This document shows, piece by piece, positions 46,557-56,477 of a stretch of 64,000 nt of DNA. The stretch is from the NCBI RefSeq assembly GCF_000282635.1, contig NZ_AKIW01000053.1, positions 62,001 through 126,000 on the forward strand, given 5' to 3'. Made by a program: the position numbers and the translations under genes. Numbering within the stretch: the first letter of the stretch is position 1; the number at the start of each line of letters is the position of its first letter. The notes under the pieces were generated by a model. It ran no database searches. It was given only the letters and a program-made list of their open reading frames with translations, and was not told the origin of the DNA. The DNA comes from Variovorax sp. CF313. Lineage in GTDB: Bacteria > Pseudomonadota > Gammaproteobacteria > Burkholderiales > Burkholderiaceae_C.

Positions 46557-47525
46557 TCAGGCGTCCTGTTCGGGCGCGATCTCGGGCTTCGGCTTGCCCT
46601 TGTGCTTGTGCTTGCGCGCGGCCTTCTTCGCCGCGCGCTCGGCATCGGCACGCTGGCCATCGGCCAGCCACAGCGTGAACTCTTCCGGCGTTTCGAGCGT
46701 GATGCGCCCCAGGTTGCCCGCGCGAAACTCGTGCATCACGATCTCCGCTGCCTTCTGAAGGTTGACGCGGCCCTTGCCCAGCAGCGCGCCGCGCTTGCGG
46801 CCGATGGTGTCGAGCAGCGCCTCGTCCTTCATGCCGGCCATGGTCTCGGTGTCGAGCTCCACGAGCTTGAAGCGCGCGGCCACGCCCGCGGCGTAGTGCG
46901 TCTTGAGGTAGTTGAGCAGCTCCAGCGCCACCTCTTCCTCGTCGAAGGCGTTGCGCCCCACCGCGCCGCTGGCCGCTAGGTTGTAGCCGCTCTTGGGCAC
47001 GATGATGCGCGGCCACAGCATGCCGGGCGTGTCCCACAGATAGAAGTCGTCGGCCAGCGTGATGCGCTGTTCGAGCTTGGTGATGCCGGCCTCGTCGCCG
47101 GTCTTGGCCTTGCGTCCGCCGGTGAGCGTGTTGATGAGGGTGGACTTGCCCACGTTGGGAATGCCGCAGATCAGCACGCGCATCGGCTTGGCCATGCCGC
47201 CGCGGTTCGGTGAAAGCTCATGGCAGGCCTTCACCAGTTGTTGCGCGGGCGTGGTCTGGCTCGCATCGAGCCCGATGGCGCGCGTGGCAGGCAGCGCGTT
47301 GTAGTGCGCCAGCCAGAGTGCGGTGCGCACGGGGTCGGCCAGGTCCTGCTTGTTGAGCACCTTCAGCGTGGGCCGCCCGGCCGTGAGCTCGGCCAGCATC
47401 GGGTTGGCGCTGGAACCGGGCAGGCGCGCATCGAGCAGTTCGATGACCACGTCGATGTCCTTCACCCGCTCGGTGATGGCCTTCTGGGTCGCATACATGT
47501 GACCGGGGAACCACTGGATCGCCAT
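46557..47525 (-). CDS. ylqF: ribosome biogenesis GTPase YlqF/RbgA
   Basis: A 322-residue circularly permuted GTPase. G4 (LNKQD, about 60) comes before G1 (GIPNVGKST, about 122) and G3 (DTPG, about 167), the hallmark of the YlqF/YawG family. The opening IQWFPGHMYATQKAI is typical of the family. It acts in late assembly of the large ribosomal subunit. The basic C-terminal tail (KKAARKHKHKGKPK) may bind rRNA. The start at 47525 is family-conserved. Confidence 0.94.
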   Translation of the reverse strand: MAIQWFPGHMYATQKAITERVKDIDVVIELLDARLPGSSANPMLAELTAGRPTLKVLNKQDLADPVRTALWLAHYNALPATRAIGLDASQTTPAQQLVKACHELSPNRGGMAKPMRVLICGIPNVGKSTLINTLTGGRKAKTGDEAGITKLEQRITLADDFYLWDTPGMLWPRIIVPKSGYNLAASGAVGRNAFDEEEVALELLNYLKTHYAAGVAARFKLVELDTETMAGMKDEALLDTIGRKRGALLGKGRVNLQKAAEIVMHEFRAGNLGRITLETPEEFTLWLADGQRADAERAAKKAARKHKHKGKPKPEIAPEQDA

Positions 47526-47621
47526 CGGTTGGCTCTTTCTTTCGCGCTGTCTGGGAATGGGTGGCCACCGAAAGGGGGCCGGGTGCGCATTGTGAACCGG
47601 GAACCTGAACGGGACCTTGTT

Positions 47622-47639
47622 GCTACGCTTTCGATAGCT
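47622..47639. repeat. dispersed short repeat, copy A
   Basis: GCTACGCTTTCGATAGCT is 15/18 identical to a second copy at 53565-53582. Both lie in intergenic DNA and both carry GCTA at the left and TAGC near the right end. The family is probably a short intergenic repeat of this lineage. Confidence 0.45.
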
Positions 47640-47733
47640 GGATGCGGGCATTCTGCCTTCGCTTCGGGCCTGTTCGATCCTAGAATCCGCGCGCTGCCCC
47701 GCGCAGCCACTCCAACAACTTCGAGGGAAATCC

Positions 47734-48348
47734 ATGTTCAAGCGCCTTGCCGCTGCCGCCTTGCTGGCAGCCATCGTCGTGCCCGCGACCGTCACCGTCG
47801 CCCATGCCCAGCGGCCTTCTCCTCCCCCCGGCCCCATGATCAACGGCTACCTGTGCTGCAACATGCGCACCTACGGCGACTCGATCAGCGACATCAACTA
47901 CGACGAGCAGGGCACGAGCATCGTCGCGGTGGGCACGCCGGCGCGCATCACCGCGTACGACTTCCGCTGGTTCAACCTGGATCTGGCCGGCAAGCCGCAG
48001 CGCATCAAGAACGACTACAGCCGCAACATCCCGTTGCCTGCGTTCGCGCAGCGCTATGTGGTGACCGAAGACCCGAAGCAGAAGATGGCGGCCTTCCCGC
48101 CCGCCGTGCGCAACGCCATCCTCGCCGTGAAGGTGATGCCCGGCATGACGCGCGAGCAGGTGCTGATGGCCATCGGCTATCCGGTTGCCAGCGAGAACCC
48201 CAGCCTCGACGCACCGGTGTGGCGCTACTGGCGCGACAGCTGGTCGGAGTTCCAGGTGCAGTTCGACGAGAAGGGCCTCGTGAAGACGGTGGTGGGCGAT
48301 CCCGTGGCGTTGAGCCGCGTGCTGGCCGCAGCGCCCGCCCAGCCTTAA
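47734..48348 (+). CDS. exported protein with BamE/SmpA-like C-terminal domain
   Basis: A 204-residue protein with a signal peptide (about 1-25, ending VAHAQ) and no lipobox. The central region has a CCN motif (GYLCCNMRTYGD). The C-terminal part VKVMPGMTREQVLMAIGYP followed by VWRYWRDSWSEFQVQFDEKG matches the BamE/SmpA fold pattern (GMT-x3-V-x2-x-IG-x-P). It is probably a periplasmic or outer-membrane-associated protein; a role in BAM is not implied. It stands alone; a strong hairpin follows the stop. Confidence 0.75.
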   Translation: MFKRLAAAALLAAIVVPATVTVAHAQRPSPPPGPMINGYLCCNMRTYGDSISDINYDEQGTSIVAVGTPARITAYDFRWFNLDLAGKPQRIKNDYSRNIPLPAFAQRYVVTEDPKQKMAAFPPAVRNAILAVKVMPGMTREQVLMAIGYPVASENPSLDAPVWRYWRDSWSEFQVQFDEKGLVKTVVGDPVALSRVLAAAPAQP

Positions 48349-48358
48349 GTCCTCTCGC

Positions 48359-48387
48359 ATTGCGCGTGCGTTGCAAACACGCGCAAT
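48359..48387 (+). terminator. strong 10-bp hairpin without T-tract
   Basis: ATTGCGCGTG at 48359-48368 pairs perfectly with CACGCGCAAT at 48378-48387 around a 9-base loop, 10 bases after the preceding stop. No T run follows, so it is an imperfect terminator candidate, or a regulator site for the CBS gene downstream. Confidence 0.45.
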
Positions 48388-48493
48388 CCCCTAGTGGGTT
48401 TGCATCGCGGGGGCAGTCATCGCCCCTATGATTTGACCGAGTGCGGCGCCCGAGCGTCGGTCGAATCGAAACCCTTTGATGGAGTTACCTGCG

Positions 48494-48922
48494 ATGAAAC
48501 CCGTCTCCGAACTGCTCAAGCGCCATGATTCCGCAGCATGGCGCACCTCCCCCGACACCAGCGTGTTCGATGCGCTGTCCACCCTGGCGCGCTTCGAGGT
48601 GGGCGCGCTGATGGTGATGGACGGCGAGAAGCTGGTGGGCTTCCTGTCCGAACGCGACTACACCCGCAAGGTCGCCTTGCAGGGCAAGAACTCGAAGGAA
48701 GTGAAGGTACGCGACATCATGACGCCCGACGTGATGACCGTCACCCCGCAGACCCGCACGCGCGCCTGCATGACGCTGATGAGCCAGCGCAAGTTCCGCC
48801 ACCTGCCGGTGGTCGACGGCGACAAGGTGATCGGCATGATCTCCATCCAGGACCTGATGGACGACATCATCTCGGACCACGAGGCCACCATCGAGCAGCT
48901 GACCACGTACATCCAGAGCTGA
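48494..48922 (+). CDS. CBS-domain-pair protein
   Basis: A 142-residue protein consisting of two CBS motifs (about 8-65 and 75-135): VGALMVMDGEKLVGFLSERD and RHLPVVDGDKVIGMISIQDL. Such stand-alone pairs bind adenosyl nucleotides (AMP, ATP, NADH, c-di-AMP) and act as energy or redox sensors. A GGAG site lies 8 bases before the start at 48494; in-frame ATGs at 48476 and 48479 are less likely. No partner gene is apparent. Confidence 0.93.
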   Translation: MKPVSELLKRHDSAAWRTSPDTSVFDALSTLARFEVGALMVMDGEKLVGFLSERDYTRKVALQGKNSKEVKVRDIMTPDVMTVTPQTRTRACMTLMSQRKFRHLPVVDGDKVIGMISIQDLMDDIISDHEATIEQLTTYIQS

Positions 48923-49046
48923 ACCCCTGTTGCCCGCTTTGCGGACCCTGCCCGGCGCATGGGTAGGGAACAGGCCTACGCACGCCGGGGCACAGGGGGG
49001 CGCACAGTGGGCCTTCGTTCATCCATCTATCCAGCAGGAATATTGC

Positions 49047-49406
49047 ATGCAGATCCAGGTCAACACGAGCAACGGCATCACGAACAAGGACGCGCTGGAG
49101 CGTTGGGCCGACACCGAGATCAAGCAGCACCTGAGCCGTTTCGTCGACGACGTGACGCGCGTCGAAGTGCACTTGAGCGACGAGAACCACGACAAGACCG
49201 GCGGCGGCGACAAGTGCTGCGTGATGGAGGCACGCCTGGCGCACCACCAGCCGCTGGCGGTGACGCAGCACGCTACCAGCCTCGACGAGGCCTTCCGCGG
49301 CGCGGCCGACAAGCTCAAGCGCTTGCTGGACAACACGCTGGGGCGCCTGCACAACCACCGCGACCGCGGCTCGATCCGCACGGACCCGGGCTTCATCGCC
49401 GAGTAG
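49047..49406 (+). CDS. HPF/RaiA-family ribosome-associated protein
   Basis: A 119-residue protein with the hibernation-factor fold pattern: MQIQVNTSNGI, LERWADTEIKQHLSRFVDDV, VTRVEVHLSDEN and CCVMEARLAHHQPLAVTQHA, ending with the helix DEAFRGAADKLKRLLDNTLG. Family members bind the 30S subunit and slow translation in stress. It lacks the long C-terminal dimerisation domain, so it is a short type. It is expected in the cytoplasm. Confidence 0.8.
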   Translation: MQIQVNTSNGITNKDALERWADTEIKQHLSRFVDDVTRVEVHLSDENHDKTGGGDKCCVMEARLAHHQPLAVTQHATSLDEAFRGAADKLKRLLDNTLGRLHNHRDRGSIRTDPGFIAE

Positions 49407-49412
49407 GTCCGC

Positions 49413-49868
49413 TCACCTGCCCTTGCGCTTCGGCGGCTTCAGGCCGGGCGTTTCGGCGGGAACGAGCGGCGGGCGGCGGCCGCTGGCCATCCATTCGTCG
49501 TAGAAGCCGATCTTGCGGTCGACCAGCGACAGCGCCCGCTTCCACTCGGCAATGGTCTGCGTCACGCGCTCCCGGTGCGCGGCGAGCATGTCGCGCCGCT
49601 GGCGCAGCGTGACCTTGCCCTGCACTGCCAGCGCGGTGTATTCGCGCATCTCGGCAATCGACATGCCGGTGCGGCGCAGGCGCTCCATCAGGTCGAGCCA
49701 TCCGACGTGCAGCTCGACGTAGAGGCGCCGGCCGCCCTCGTCGCGCGCCACGCCGGGCACCAGGCCCTGCGTCTCGTACCAGCGGATGGCGTGCACCGTG
49801 CGGCCGGTGCGCGTGGCCAGCTCGCCGATGTGGAAAGGCGTGCCGCCGTCAGCCGGCATGGGCGGCAA
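49413..49868 (-). CDS. MerR-family transcriptional regulator
   Basis: A 151-residue regulator. The winged helix-turn-helix is at about 12-60 (FHIGELATRTGRTVHAIRWY), followed by the dimerisation coiled coil (GKVTLRQRRDMLAAHRERV). No metal-binding cysteines are present, so it is of the general stress or ligand type. The proposed start lies 20 bases inside the upstream NTF2-like gene (ATG at 49859 is the alternative), meaning translational coupling with that gene. Confidence 0.9.
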   Translation of the reverse strand: MPPMPADGGTPFHIGELATRTGRTVHAIRWYETQGLVPGVARDEGGRRLYVELHVGWLDLMERLRRTGMSIAEMREYTALAVQGKVTLRQRRDMLAAHRERVTQTIAEWKRALSLVDRKIGFYDEWMASGRRPPLVPAETPGLKPPKRKGR

Positions 49869-50277
49869 CGGCGGCCGGGGGCGCCTGCAGCGCTTCCTGG
49901 ACCAGTGCGGTGTCGAAGTACTCGGTCAGCTCTTTCACCTTGCCTCCTTCGAGTCGGTAGACGTAGCAATAGTGGTTGTTGTAGCGCTTGCCGGCCTTGG
50001 TGGGCACGTCGCCGCTGAACAGCACCACCACGCGGTCCCCCTCGGCGATGATGCGCTCGGTCCTGCTCACATAGGGCGCCGCGAATTGCGCGAAGAGCGG
50101 GTTCAGCAGCTCCTCCCGGATCGCCTTCTTGCCCCGGTAGGTGCGCGACCACGGGGTGGTGCCTTCGAGCTTCCAGCTGGCGTCGTCCGCCAGGCTGTCG
50201 ACGAAGGCCTGGCCGTTGCCCTTGTCCAGCTCGTCGTGGATGCGCTGGACCAGGGCCTTGTTGTCGATCGTGTTCAT
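49849..50277 (-). CDS. NTF2-like / SnoaL-family protein
   Basis: A 142-residue alpha+beta barrel protein: a helical start (LVQRIHDELDKGNGQAFVDS), then a conserved strand region DDASWKLEGTTPWSRTYRGK and GDRVVVLFSGDVPTKAGKRY. The family includes isomerases and small-molecule-binding proteins. It overlaps and precedes the MerR regulator, so the two form a two-gene unit and the MerR protein may regulate it. Activity is unknown. Confidence 0.88.
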   Translation of the reverse strand: MNTIDNKALVQRIHDELDKGNGQAFVDSLADDASWKLEGTTPWSRTYRGKKAIREELLNPLFAQFAAPYVSRTERIIAEGDRVVVLFSGDVPTKAGKRYNNHYCYVYRLEGGKVKELTEYFDTALVQEALQAPPAAVAAHAG

Positions 50278-50379
50278 GGCTTGATTTCCTTGGATTGAAT
50301 GAACCGGCGATTCCGGAAAATCCATTGGAAATGCTCGAGTGCACTCGAGGTCAAGCGCCATGGACACCATGGGCGTCGA

Positions 50380-51306
<927 letters not shown>

Positions 51307-51402
51307 TTCTCTCTGTCGCTTTCCTGGGAGTTGCTCGGCGCCGCCTCGGGCGGCAGCGTGGCGTTTTACCCCAGAAGGCGTACGACCCCAGTCGTGCGCG
51401 CG

Positions 51403-51786
51403 TCACCCGGGAGAGCGCACCTTCTCGCAGAAGGCCACCAGCTGGTCGAGTTCGGCCGATTTGTCGAAGAAGGCATCGGCGCCCAGCGCGCGCGAACGCT
51501 CGCGCATGTCGGCGGTGGCGTAGTTGCTGAGCACGACCACCTTCTGGTGCGGCGCCCGGTGACGGCAGGCGCGAATCACGCCGAACCCGTTGCCGCGCTG
51601 GAGGAACAGGTCGATGATGGTCAGGTCCCAGTCATCCTTGGAGCCGTGCAGGCGCAGCCAGTCGATGGCCTCCTGCTCGGTGCTCGCGGAAGCCACGACT
51701 TGTGCCTCGGCCAGGTCTTCCAGAAAACCGGCCAGGTTCTCCCGGATCACCGGGCTGTCTTCGACGAGATATGCCTTGAACCGCAT
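51403..51786 (-). CDS. stand-alone response regulator receiver
   Basis: A 127-residue single-domain receiver: acidic pocket LVEDSPVIRENL, phospho-acceptor Asp59 in LTIIDLFLQRGNGF and switch region VVVLSNYA, with the usual Lys position FFDKSAELD. No output domain and no kinase gene nearby. It may act like CheY or as a phosphotransfer intermediate for a distant kinase. The start MRFKAYLVEDS at 51786 begins directly on the first strand; ATG at 51795 is possible. Confidence 0.9.
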   Translation of the reverse strand: MRFKAYLVEDSPVIRENLAGFLEDLAEAQVVASASTEQEAIDWLRLHGSKDDWDLTIIDLFLQRGNGFGVIRACRHRAPHQKVVVLSNYATADMRERSRALGADAFFDKSAELDQLVAFCEKVRSPG

Positions 51787-51909
51787 GGCGGCCATCTTCG
51801 CCCCGGCCCGTTTGCACGCGGTGGGCAATGCGGGTCAATGCCTGTAGGTCATCCGCCACCCCCCCTGTCGTCAAGCGAAGGGGCTCGAAACGAAGACTGA
51901 ACCAAAGTC

Positions 51910-53466
51910 CTAAGCGGCGACGGCCATGCGGCCGCGTGACACGCCCAGGCGCGCGGGCGAGACGTACTGCTCGCGATAAATTTCGAAGGGCATGGTGTCG
52001 GCCGCCTCGATGCGCTTCTGCTCCTGCAGCGACTCGGCCGTCATCTGCTCGAATTCGGCTTGCTGCGCGGCCGGGAACGGCAGCCCCAGCAGCGTGGCGC
52101 GGGTCTGCTCGGACTGGGCGCGCACGAAGCCGATGAAGGAGTTGCCATGGTCTTTCTCGACGGCTGCGAGCACGCGGGCCGAGGGCAGGCTGTCGGGGTT
52201 GTGCAGCGCGGCCCTGGCGGCGCGCACCGCGTCGGCATGCGCCGTGCCGCCCTGCGCCGCGTCGAGCGCGGCGGCGATGGGCTGGCACTGCTCGACCAGC
52301 TCCAGGCCCCAGTCGGCCAGCGCCACCTCGCGCCCGCCGCGCAGCAGCTTCAGGCCCGGCTCGCGGCCGCGCGCGGCCGTGAGGTGCTGGTTCTGCGCGA
52401 GCTCGGCGATTTCCTGCGGCGTGTCGTTGGGGCTGTCGCTCAACAGGCAGTGCAGCAGGAACACGTCGATGAAGCGCATGGTCTGCGCGTTGATGCCGAC
52501 GGTCTCGAAGGGGTCGAGGTCCATCAGGCGCACTTCGACGTACTCCACACCACGCTCGCGCAGCGCATGCAGCGGGCGCTCGCCGGGGTTGATCACGCGC
52601 TTGGGGCGGATGGTGCCGTAGAACTCGTTCTCGATCTGCAACAGGCTGGTGCCGAGCTGGTTGTAGTCGCCGCCGAGGTTGCGGATGCCGATGGCTTCGT
52701 ACGCCGGCCACGGGCGCGTGAGCGCGTCCTGTAGCGAGGCGGCGTAGCCCTCGAGGCTGTTGTAGCTCACGGCCAGCGAGGCCTGCGCATCGCTCTGGTA
52801 GCCCAGGCGGCCCATGCGCAGCGAGGTGCCGTGCGGCATGAACATGCTGCCGTCACCCAGCGGCTGCAGCTCGTGCGGACGGCCCGCCACGAAGCTCGAA
52901 CACAGGGCCGGCGAAGCGCCGAACAGGTACAGCAGCAAAAAGGCCTGGCGACGGAAATTGCGGATCAGCGCGAAGTACTGTTCGCTCGACACGTCGGGCA
53001 GCGACCAGTTGTAGTGGATGCCCGAGATGGTCTGCATGCGCCGGCCGTAACGGTGGCTCAGGCCCATGCGGTAGACGCTCTTGGCGCGGCCCACGTTCGA
53101 GGAGCCGTAGCGGCCGATCGGAATCGTCTCGTCGGTCGGCAGGCCGCAAGGCATGCTCGACACCCAGAGACGCTCGTCGCCGAGCTGGTCGAGCACGCGG
53201 TAGGTGAACTGGTGAACCCGCGTCAGTTCCTCGAGCGCCGATTCGACGCCCGCATGCACGCCCGTGATGAGTTCGAGCTGCGATTCGCTGAAGTCGGTGG
53301 TGATGTGCGGATGCGTGAGCGCCGAGCCCAGGGCGATCGGATGCGGCGTCAGCGCGAGCTTGCCGTCGGGCAGCGCGCGCAGGCTTTCCTTCTCGATGCC
53401 ACGCCGCATGCCCTTCAGTCGTGCGGCTGAAAGTGCAACCAGCCTCTCCTGCAATCTGTTGCTCAT
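51910..53466 (-). CDS. gshA: glutamate--cysteine ligase
   Basis: A 518-residue proteobacterial-type enzyme making gamma-glutamylcysteine, the first step of glutathione synthesis. Conserved pieces: GIEKESLRALPDG near the N-terminus, TDFSESQLELITG, MPCGLPTDETIPIGRYGSSN, and GIHYNWSLP, with EVRLMDLDPFETVGI later on. Length and motifs agree with E. coli GshA. gshB is not adjacent. The start MSNRLQERL is the natural opening. Confidence 0.96.
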   Translation of the reverse strand: MSNRLQERLVALSAARLKGMRRGIEKESLRALPDGKLALTPHPIALGSALTHPHITTDFSESQLELITGVHAGVESALEELTRVHQFTYRVLDQLGDERLWVSSMPCGLPTDETIPIGRYGSSNVGRAKSVYRMGLSHRYGRRMQTISGIHYNWSLPDVSSEQYFALIRNFRRQAFLLLYLFGASPALCSSFVAGRPHELQPLGDGSMFMPHGTSLRMGRLGYQSDAQASLAVSYNSLEGYAASLQDALTRPWPAYEAIGIRNLGGDYNQLGTSLLQIENEFYGTIRPKRVINPGERPLHALRERGVEYVEVRLMDLDPFETVGINAQTMRFIDVFLLHCLLSDSPNDTPQEIAELAQNQHLTAARGREPGLKLLRGGREVALADWGLELVEQCQPIAAALDAAQGGTAHADAVRAARAALHNPDSLPSARVLAAVEKDHGNSFIGFVRAQSEQTRATLLGLPFPAAQQAEFEQMTAESLQEQKRIEAADTMPFEIYREQYVSPARLGVSRGRMAVAA

Positions 53467-53564
53467 ATTGTTATACCCATCAATCTTCTGAGGGGCTGGA
53501 AGGTAGCACGGGCGCGCGGGCATTGCTCGTGCAGGGAATCCCTCGCCCCGCTACCCTGTAGCTC

Positions 53565-53582
53565 GCTATGTTTTTGATAGCT
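53565..53582. repeat. dispersed short repeat, copy B
   Basis: GCTATGTTTTTGATAGCT, in the spacer between gshA and the monooxygenase gene, is 15/18 identical to the copy at 47622-47639. Confidence 0.45.
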
Positions 53583-53618
53583 TTCTGCATAGGCCGAGCT
53601 TCGGATGGCGCACGAAGC

Positions 53619-53936
53619 TCAGGCCCCGGCGCGGCCTGCCGACAGGTCGATCTCGCTCGACTCGTAGACGTGCATCTCCGGCGTGCCGTCGGCCATGGCC
53701 GCGAGCGCCTTGCCGAAAGCCCGCGAGGCATCCACGCGGAAGTGCGCCTGCAGCGCGGCCATGTCGCTCCACCGCTCCACGAAAGTCAGGCGCAGCGGCT
53801 CCTGCACGTCGGTCGAGACCTCGTGCGAGATGCAGCCGGGCTCGGCACGCGAGCGCAGCACGTGCTCGGTGCTGATGGCGAGCATCGCCTGCAGGGTGTC
53901 GGGCTTTGCCAGGGCGTGTCCGATGACCAGAATCAT
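53619..53936 (-). CDS. antibiotic biosynthesis monooxygenase-domain protein
   Basis: A 105-residue ABM-family protein (dimeric alpha-beta barrel; YgiN-like quinol monooxygenases). Conserved sequence: MILVIGHALAKPDTLQAML, EPGCISHEVSTDVQEPLRLT, FVERWSDMAALQAHF. Its start overlaps the stop of the carboxylesterase by four bases (ATGA), so both are translated together. A role in quinone redox handling is the family default. Confidence 0.88.
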   Translation of the reverse strand: MILVIGHALAKPDTLQAMLAISTEHVLRSRAEPGCISHEVSTDVQEPLRLTFVERWSDMAALQAHFRVDASRAFGKALAAMADGTPEMHVYESSEIDLSAGRAGA

Positions 53937-54622
53937 TTTGTTGCCTCCTTCGACAAGGTTCGGCCGAGCACCCGCAGCAGGAAGCTGTTGAGGTCGGCGA
54001 TTTCTTCCATGCACACCGAGTGCGCCATCGTGTATTCGTGCCACTCGACAGCATGGCCCAGAGCGGCCAGCGCGTCGCGCGAGCGCATCGCGGCGGCCAG
54101 GGGCACCACGGGGTCCTGCCGGCCATGGGCAAGGAACACGGGCGTTTCGTGGTTGGCTGCGTGCCGTTCGGCCGCCGTGGTGGCCGCGATCGGCAGGTAG
54201 CCGGAGAGGCCGACGATGCCGGCCAGGCGCTCGGTGTGGCGCAGGCCCGTCATGAGCGCCATCGCGCAGCCTTGCGAGAAGCCGGCCACCACGATGCGGC
54301 TGGCGGCGATGCCGCGGGCCTTTTCATTCGAGATGATCGCTTCGATGGTCGCCTGCGAGCGGCGCAGGCCGGCCTCGTCCTCCTGCGCCGCCAGGTCGGG
54401 CAAGGCGATGTCGTACCAGGCCGGCATCCGGTAGCCGCCGTTGATGGTCACGGGCATGACCGGCGCATTGGGGAACACGAAGCGCACCGGGCCCACGGGC
54501 GAGAGGTCGAGTTCGTTGGCGATGGGCACGAAATCGTTGCCGTCGGCGCCGAGGCCGTGCATCACGATCACCGTGGCGGTGGGATTGGGGGCGGTTTCGA
54601 TCTCGATGGGAGGACGGGACAT
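53933..54622 (-). CDS. carboxylesterase / phospholipase, alpha/beta hydrolase
   Basis: A 229-residue cytoplasmic esterase of the carboxylesterase 2 (EstB/acyl-protein thioesterase-like) family. The oxyanion region is VIVMHGLGADGNDF, the nucleophile is Ser116 in VAGFSQGCAMA, with Asp in HGRQDPVVP and His in EYTMAHSV. It is first of a two-gene unit with the monooxygenase and divergent from the zur-like gene by 147 bases. Confidence 0.92.
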   Translation of the reverse strand: MSRPPIEIETAPNPTATVIVMHGLGADGNDFVPIANELDLSPVGPVRFVFPNAPVMPVTINGGYRMPAWYDIALPDLAAQEDEAGLRRSQATIEAIISNEKARGIAASRIVVAGFSQGCAMALMTGLRHTERLAGIVGLSGYLPIAATTAAERHAANHETPVFLAHGRQDPVVPLAAAMRSRDALAALGHAVEWHEYTMAHSVCMEEIADLNSFLLRVLGRTLSKEATK

Positions 54623-54745
54623 GGTCGGACAAAGGTATTCAGGAACGCGGATGGCCAGACCTTAGCGCATTCGGGCCCGGCCGAAGGCGCCGATACGGCC
54701 GGTTGGCTGACTTGCACATCGTTTCGCCGCCCGCGGCGCCGCGGA

Positions 54746-54757
54746 ATGCAACACAAT
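54746..54757. promoter_or_regulatory. candidate Zur motif upstream of zur
   Basis: ATGCAACACAAT, 12 bases before the zur start, matches ATGCAACAGAAT upstream of the COG0523 gene at 11 of 12 positions. It would suit autoregulation by a Fur-family repressor. Confidence 0.45.
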
Positions 54758-54769
54758 GGCGTTTCGCAT

Positions 54770-55243
54770 ATGAAGACCACCACCTCGCATCCGAAGCCCT
54801 GTCCCGCCGCCCCGTTCGACAGCGAAATGCTGCTGCGCGGCAGCGGCCTGCGCGTGACCCGCGCTGCGCAGACCGTGCTCGAACTGCTCGAACACAATTC
54901 GCAGCCGCTCACGCACGAGGAAGTGGCCGCTGCCTATACGGCGGCCACAGGCGAAGCACCCGACCGCGTCACCGTCTACCGCGTGCTCGACCGACTGGTC
55001 GAGGCGGGCCTGTGCGACCGCCGCGTCGGCGCCGACCGAGTCAATCGTTTCTCGCGCCACGTGGAGGCCGAGTCGGGCAACACCTTCGAATGCGACCAGT
55101 GCCACAAGGTGCTGGCGCTGCCGTCCGACCCCGAGCTTCCGAAGGTGATGGGCCGGCTGGGCCGGGCCTTGCGCAAGCAGGGCATCGATACGCGGCACAC
55201 CGCGCTGACGCTGCACGGCACCTGCGGCGACTGCGCCCGATAG
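54770..55243 (+). CDS. zur: Fur-family regulator, probably Zur
   Basis: A 157-residue metal-dependent repressor. The winged helix spans about 20-95 (GLRVTRAAQTVLELL, DRVTVYRVLDRLVEAGLC). The structural zinc site is complete: Cys108, Cys111 (ECDQC) and Cys152, Cys155 (TCGDC). The protein is shorter than Fur and lacks a typical HHDH iron site, and it is convergent with a COG0523 zinc-type GTPase, a usual Zur target; together these favour Zur over Fur or PerR. The start is at 54770; the candidate box lies just upstream. Confidence 0.8.
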   Translation: MKTTTSHPKPCPAAPFDSEMLLRGSGLRVTRAAQTVLELLEHNSQPLTHEEVAAAYTAATGEAPDRVTVYRVLDRLVEAGLCDRRVGADRVNRFSRHVEAESGNTFECDQCHKVLALPSDPELPKVMGRLGRALRKQGIDTRHTALTLHGTCGDCAR

Positions 55244-55249
55244 CGCTTT

Positions 55250-56443
55250 TCACGCGTTCCACGAAGGGAACGGGTCCGGGAAGTTCCGCCACCACGAGGC
55301 GCCGAAGCGCATTTCATCTTCCGTGAGCAGGCAGGCATCGAGCCGGGTGCGCAGCGCTTCCTCATCCATGCCGATGCCGATCAGCACCAGCTCCTGCCGG
55401 GCGTCGCCCGTGGCCGAGTCCCAGTTCTTGCGGATCAGCTCCAGCGCGTCAGGGTCGGTCGGCCAGTGCTCGCGCGGCACCGCCGCCCACCAGAAACCCG
55501 CCGCGCCATGGCGGCAGGCGCCGCCGGCCTGCGACCACGAGCCGGCGCGCGTGGCGCGGCTCGCGAGCCAGAAGAAACCCTTGGAGCGCACCACGCCTTC
55601 CCATTCGCTGTGCACCAGCTCCCAGAACCGCTTGGGATGGAACGGAATGCGCGAGCGGTACACGAAGCTGCGGATGCCGTATTCATCGGTTTCCGGCAGG
55701 TGCTCGCCGCGCAGCTCGGCCAGCCAGCCCGGCGCCTGCTCGGCCTGCCCGAAGTCGAACAGGCCGGTGTCGAGCACGCGGTCGAGCGCCACGCGGCCGA
55801 ACTCCGACACCTCGATGCGCGCGCGCGGATTCAGCCTGTGCAATATCGCCATCAGCCGCTCGCGCTCCTCGCGCGTGACGAGGTCGGTCTTGTTGACCAC
55901 CAGCACGTCGCAGAACTCGATCTGCTCGATCAGCAAGTCGACCACCGTGCGCGTGTCTTCATCGCCGAGGGACTGCCCCCGCTGGCCGAGGCTGTCGGCC
56001 GAGCCGTAGTCGCGCAGGAAGTTGAAGGCGTCGACCACGGTCACCATGGTGTCGAGCCGCGCCACGTCGGCCAGGCTCTTGCCGTCCTCGCCAGCGAAGG
56101 TGAAGGTCTCGGCCACGGGCAGGGGCTCGGAGATGCCGGTGGACTCGATCACGAGCTGGTCGAAGCGGCCCTCCTTCGCGAGGCGATGGACCTCGAGCAG
56201 CAGGTCTTCGCGCAGGGTGCAGCAGATGCATCCGTTGCTCATCTCGACCAGCTTCTCGTCGGTGCGCGAGAGCTGGGCGCCGCCGTCGCGCACGAGCGCA
56301 GCGTCGATGTTGACCTCGCTCATGTCGTTGACGATGACCGCCACGCGCCGGCCCTCGCGGTTGTGGAGGATGTGGTTGAGCAGCGTCGTCTTGCCGGCGC
56401 CGAGAAAGCCGGAGAGCACGGTGACGGGAAGGCGGTCGGCCAT
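55250..56443 (-). CDS. COG0523 (CobW/ZigA-like) GTPase, putative zinc chaperone
   Basis: A 397-residue G3E GTPase. Walker A is GFLGAGKTT at 12-20, the metal-binding CxCC is Cys72-Ile-Cys74-Cys75 in SNGCICCTL, the NKTD base-recognition motif is present (VVNKTDLV), and the CobW C-terminal domain occupies roughly 280-385. Zur-controlled members deliver or save zinc under starvation. The start at 56443 (MADRLPVTV) has GGAG 9 bases upstream; ATG 56458 would be closer to the palindrome. It is convergent with zur. Confidence 0.92.
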   Translation of the reverse strand: MADRLPVTVLSGFLGAGKTTLLNHILHNREGRRVAVIVNDMSEVNIDAALVRDGGAQLSRTDEKLVEMSNGCICCTLREDLLLEVHRLAKEGRFDQLVIESTGISEPLPVAETFTFAGEDGKSLADVARLDTMVTVVDAFNFLRDYGSADSLGQRGQSLGDEDTRTVVDLLIEQIEFCDVLVVNKTDLVTREERERLMAILHRLNPRARIEVSEFGRVALDRVLDTGLFDFGQAEQAPGWLAELRGEHLPETDEYGIRSFVYRSRIPFHPKRFWELVHSEWEGVVRSKGFFWLASRATRAGSWSQAGGACRHGAAGFWWAAVPREHWPTDPDALELIRKNWDSATGDARQELVLIGIGMDEEALRTRLDACLLTEDEMRFGASWWRNFPDPFPSWNA

Positions 56444-56460
56444 CGGGGCGGTCTCCATAT

Positions 56461-56477
56461 ATGCAACAGAATTGCAT
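56461..56477. promoter_or_regulatory. candidate Zur operator 1 (ATGCAA-N5-TTGCAT)
   Basis: A 6-5-6 perfect palindrome 17 bases upstream of the COG0523 start. It overlaps the position where transcription should begin if the TATAAT at 56476-56481 (minus strand) is the -10 box. Confidence 0.6.
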
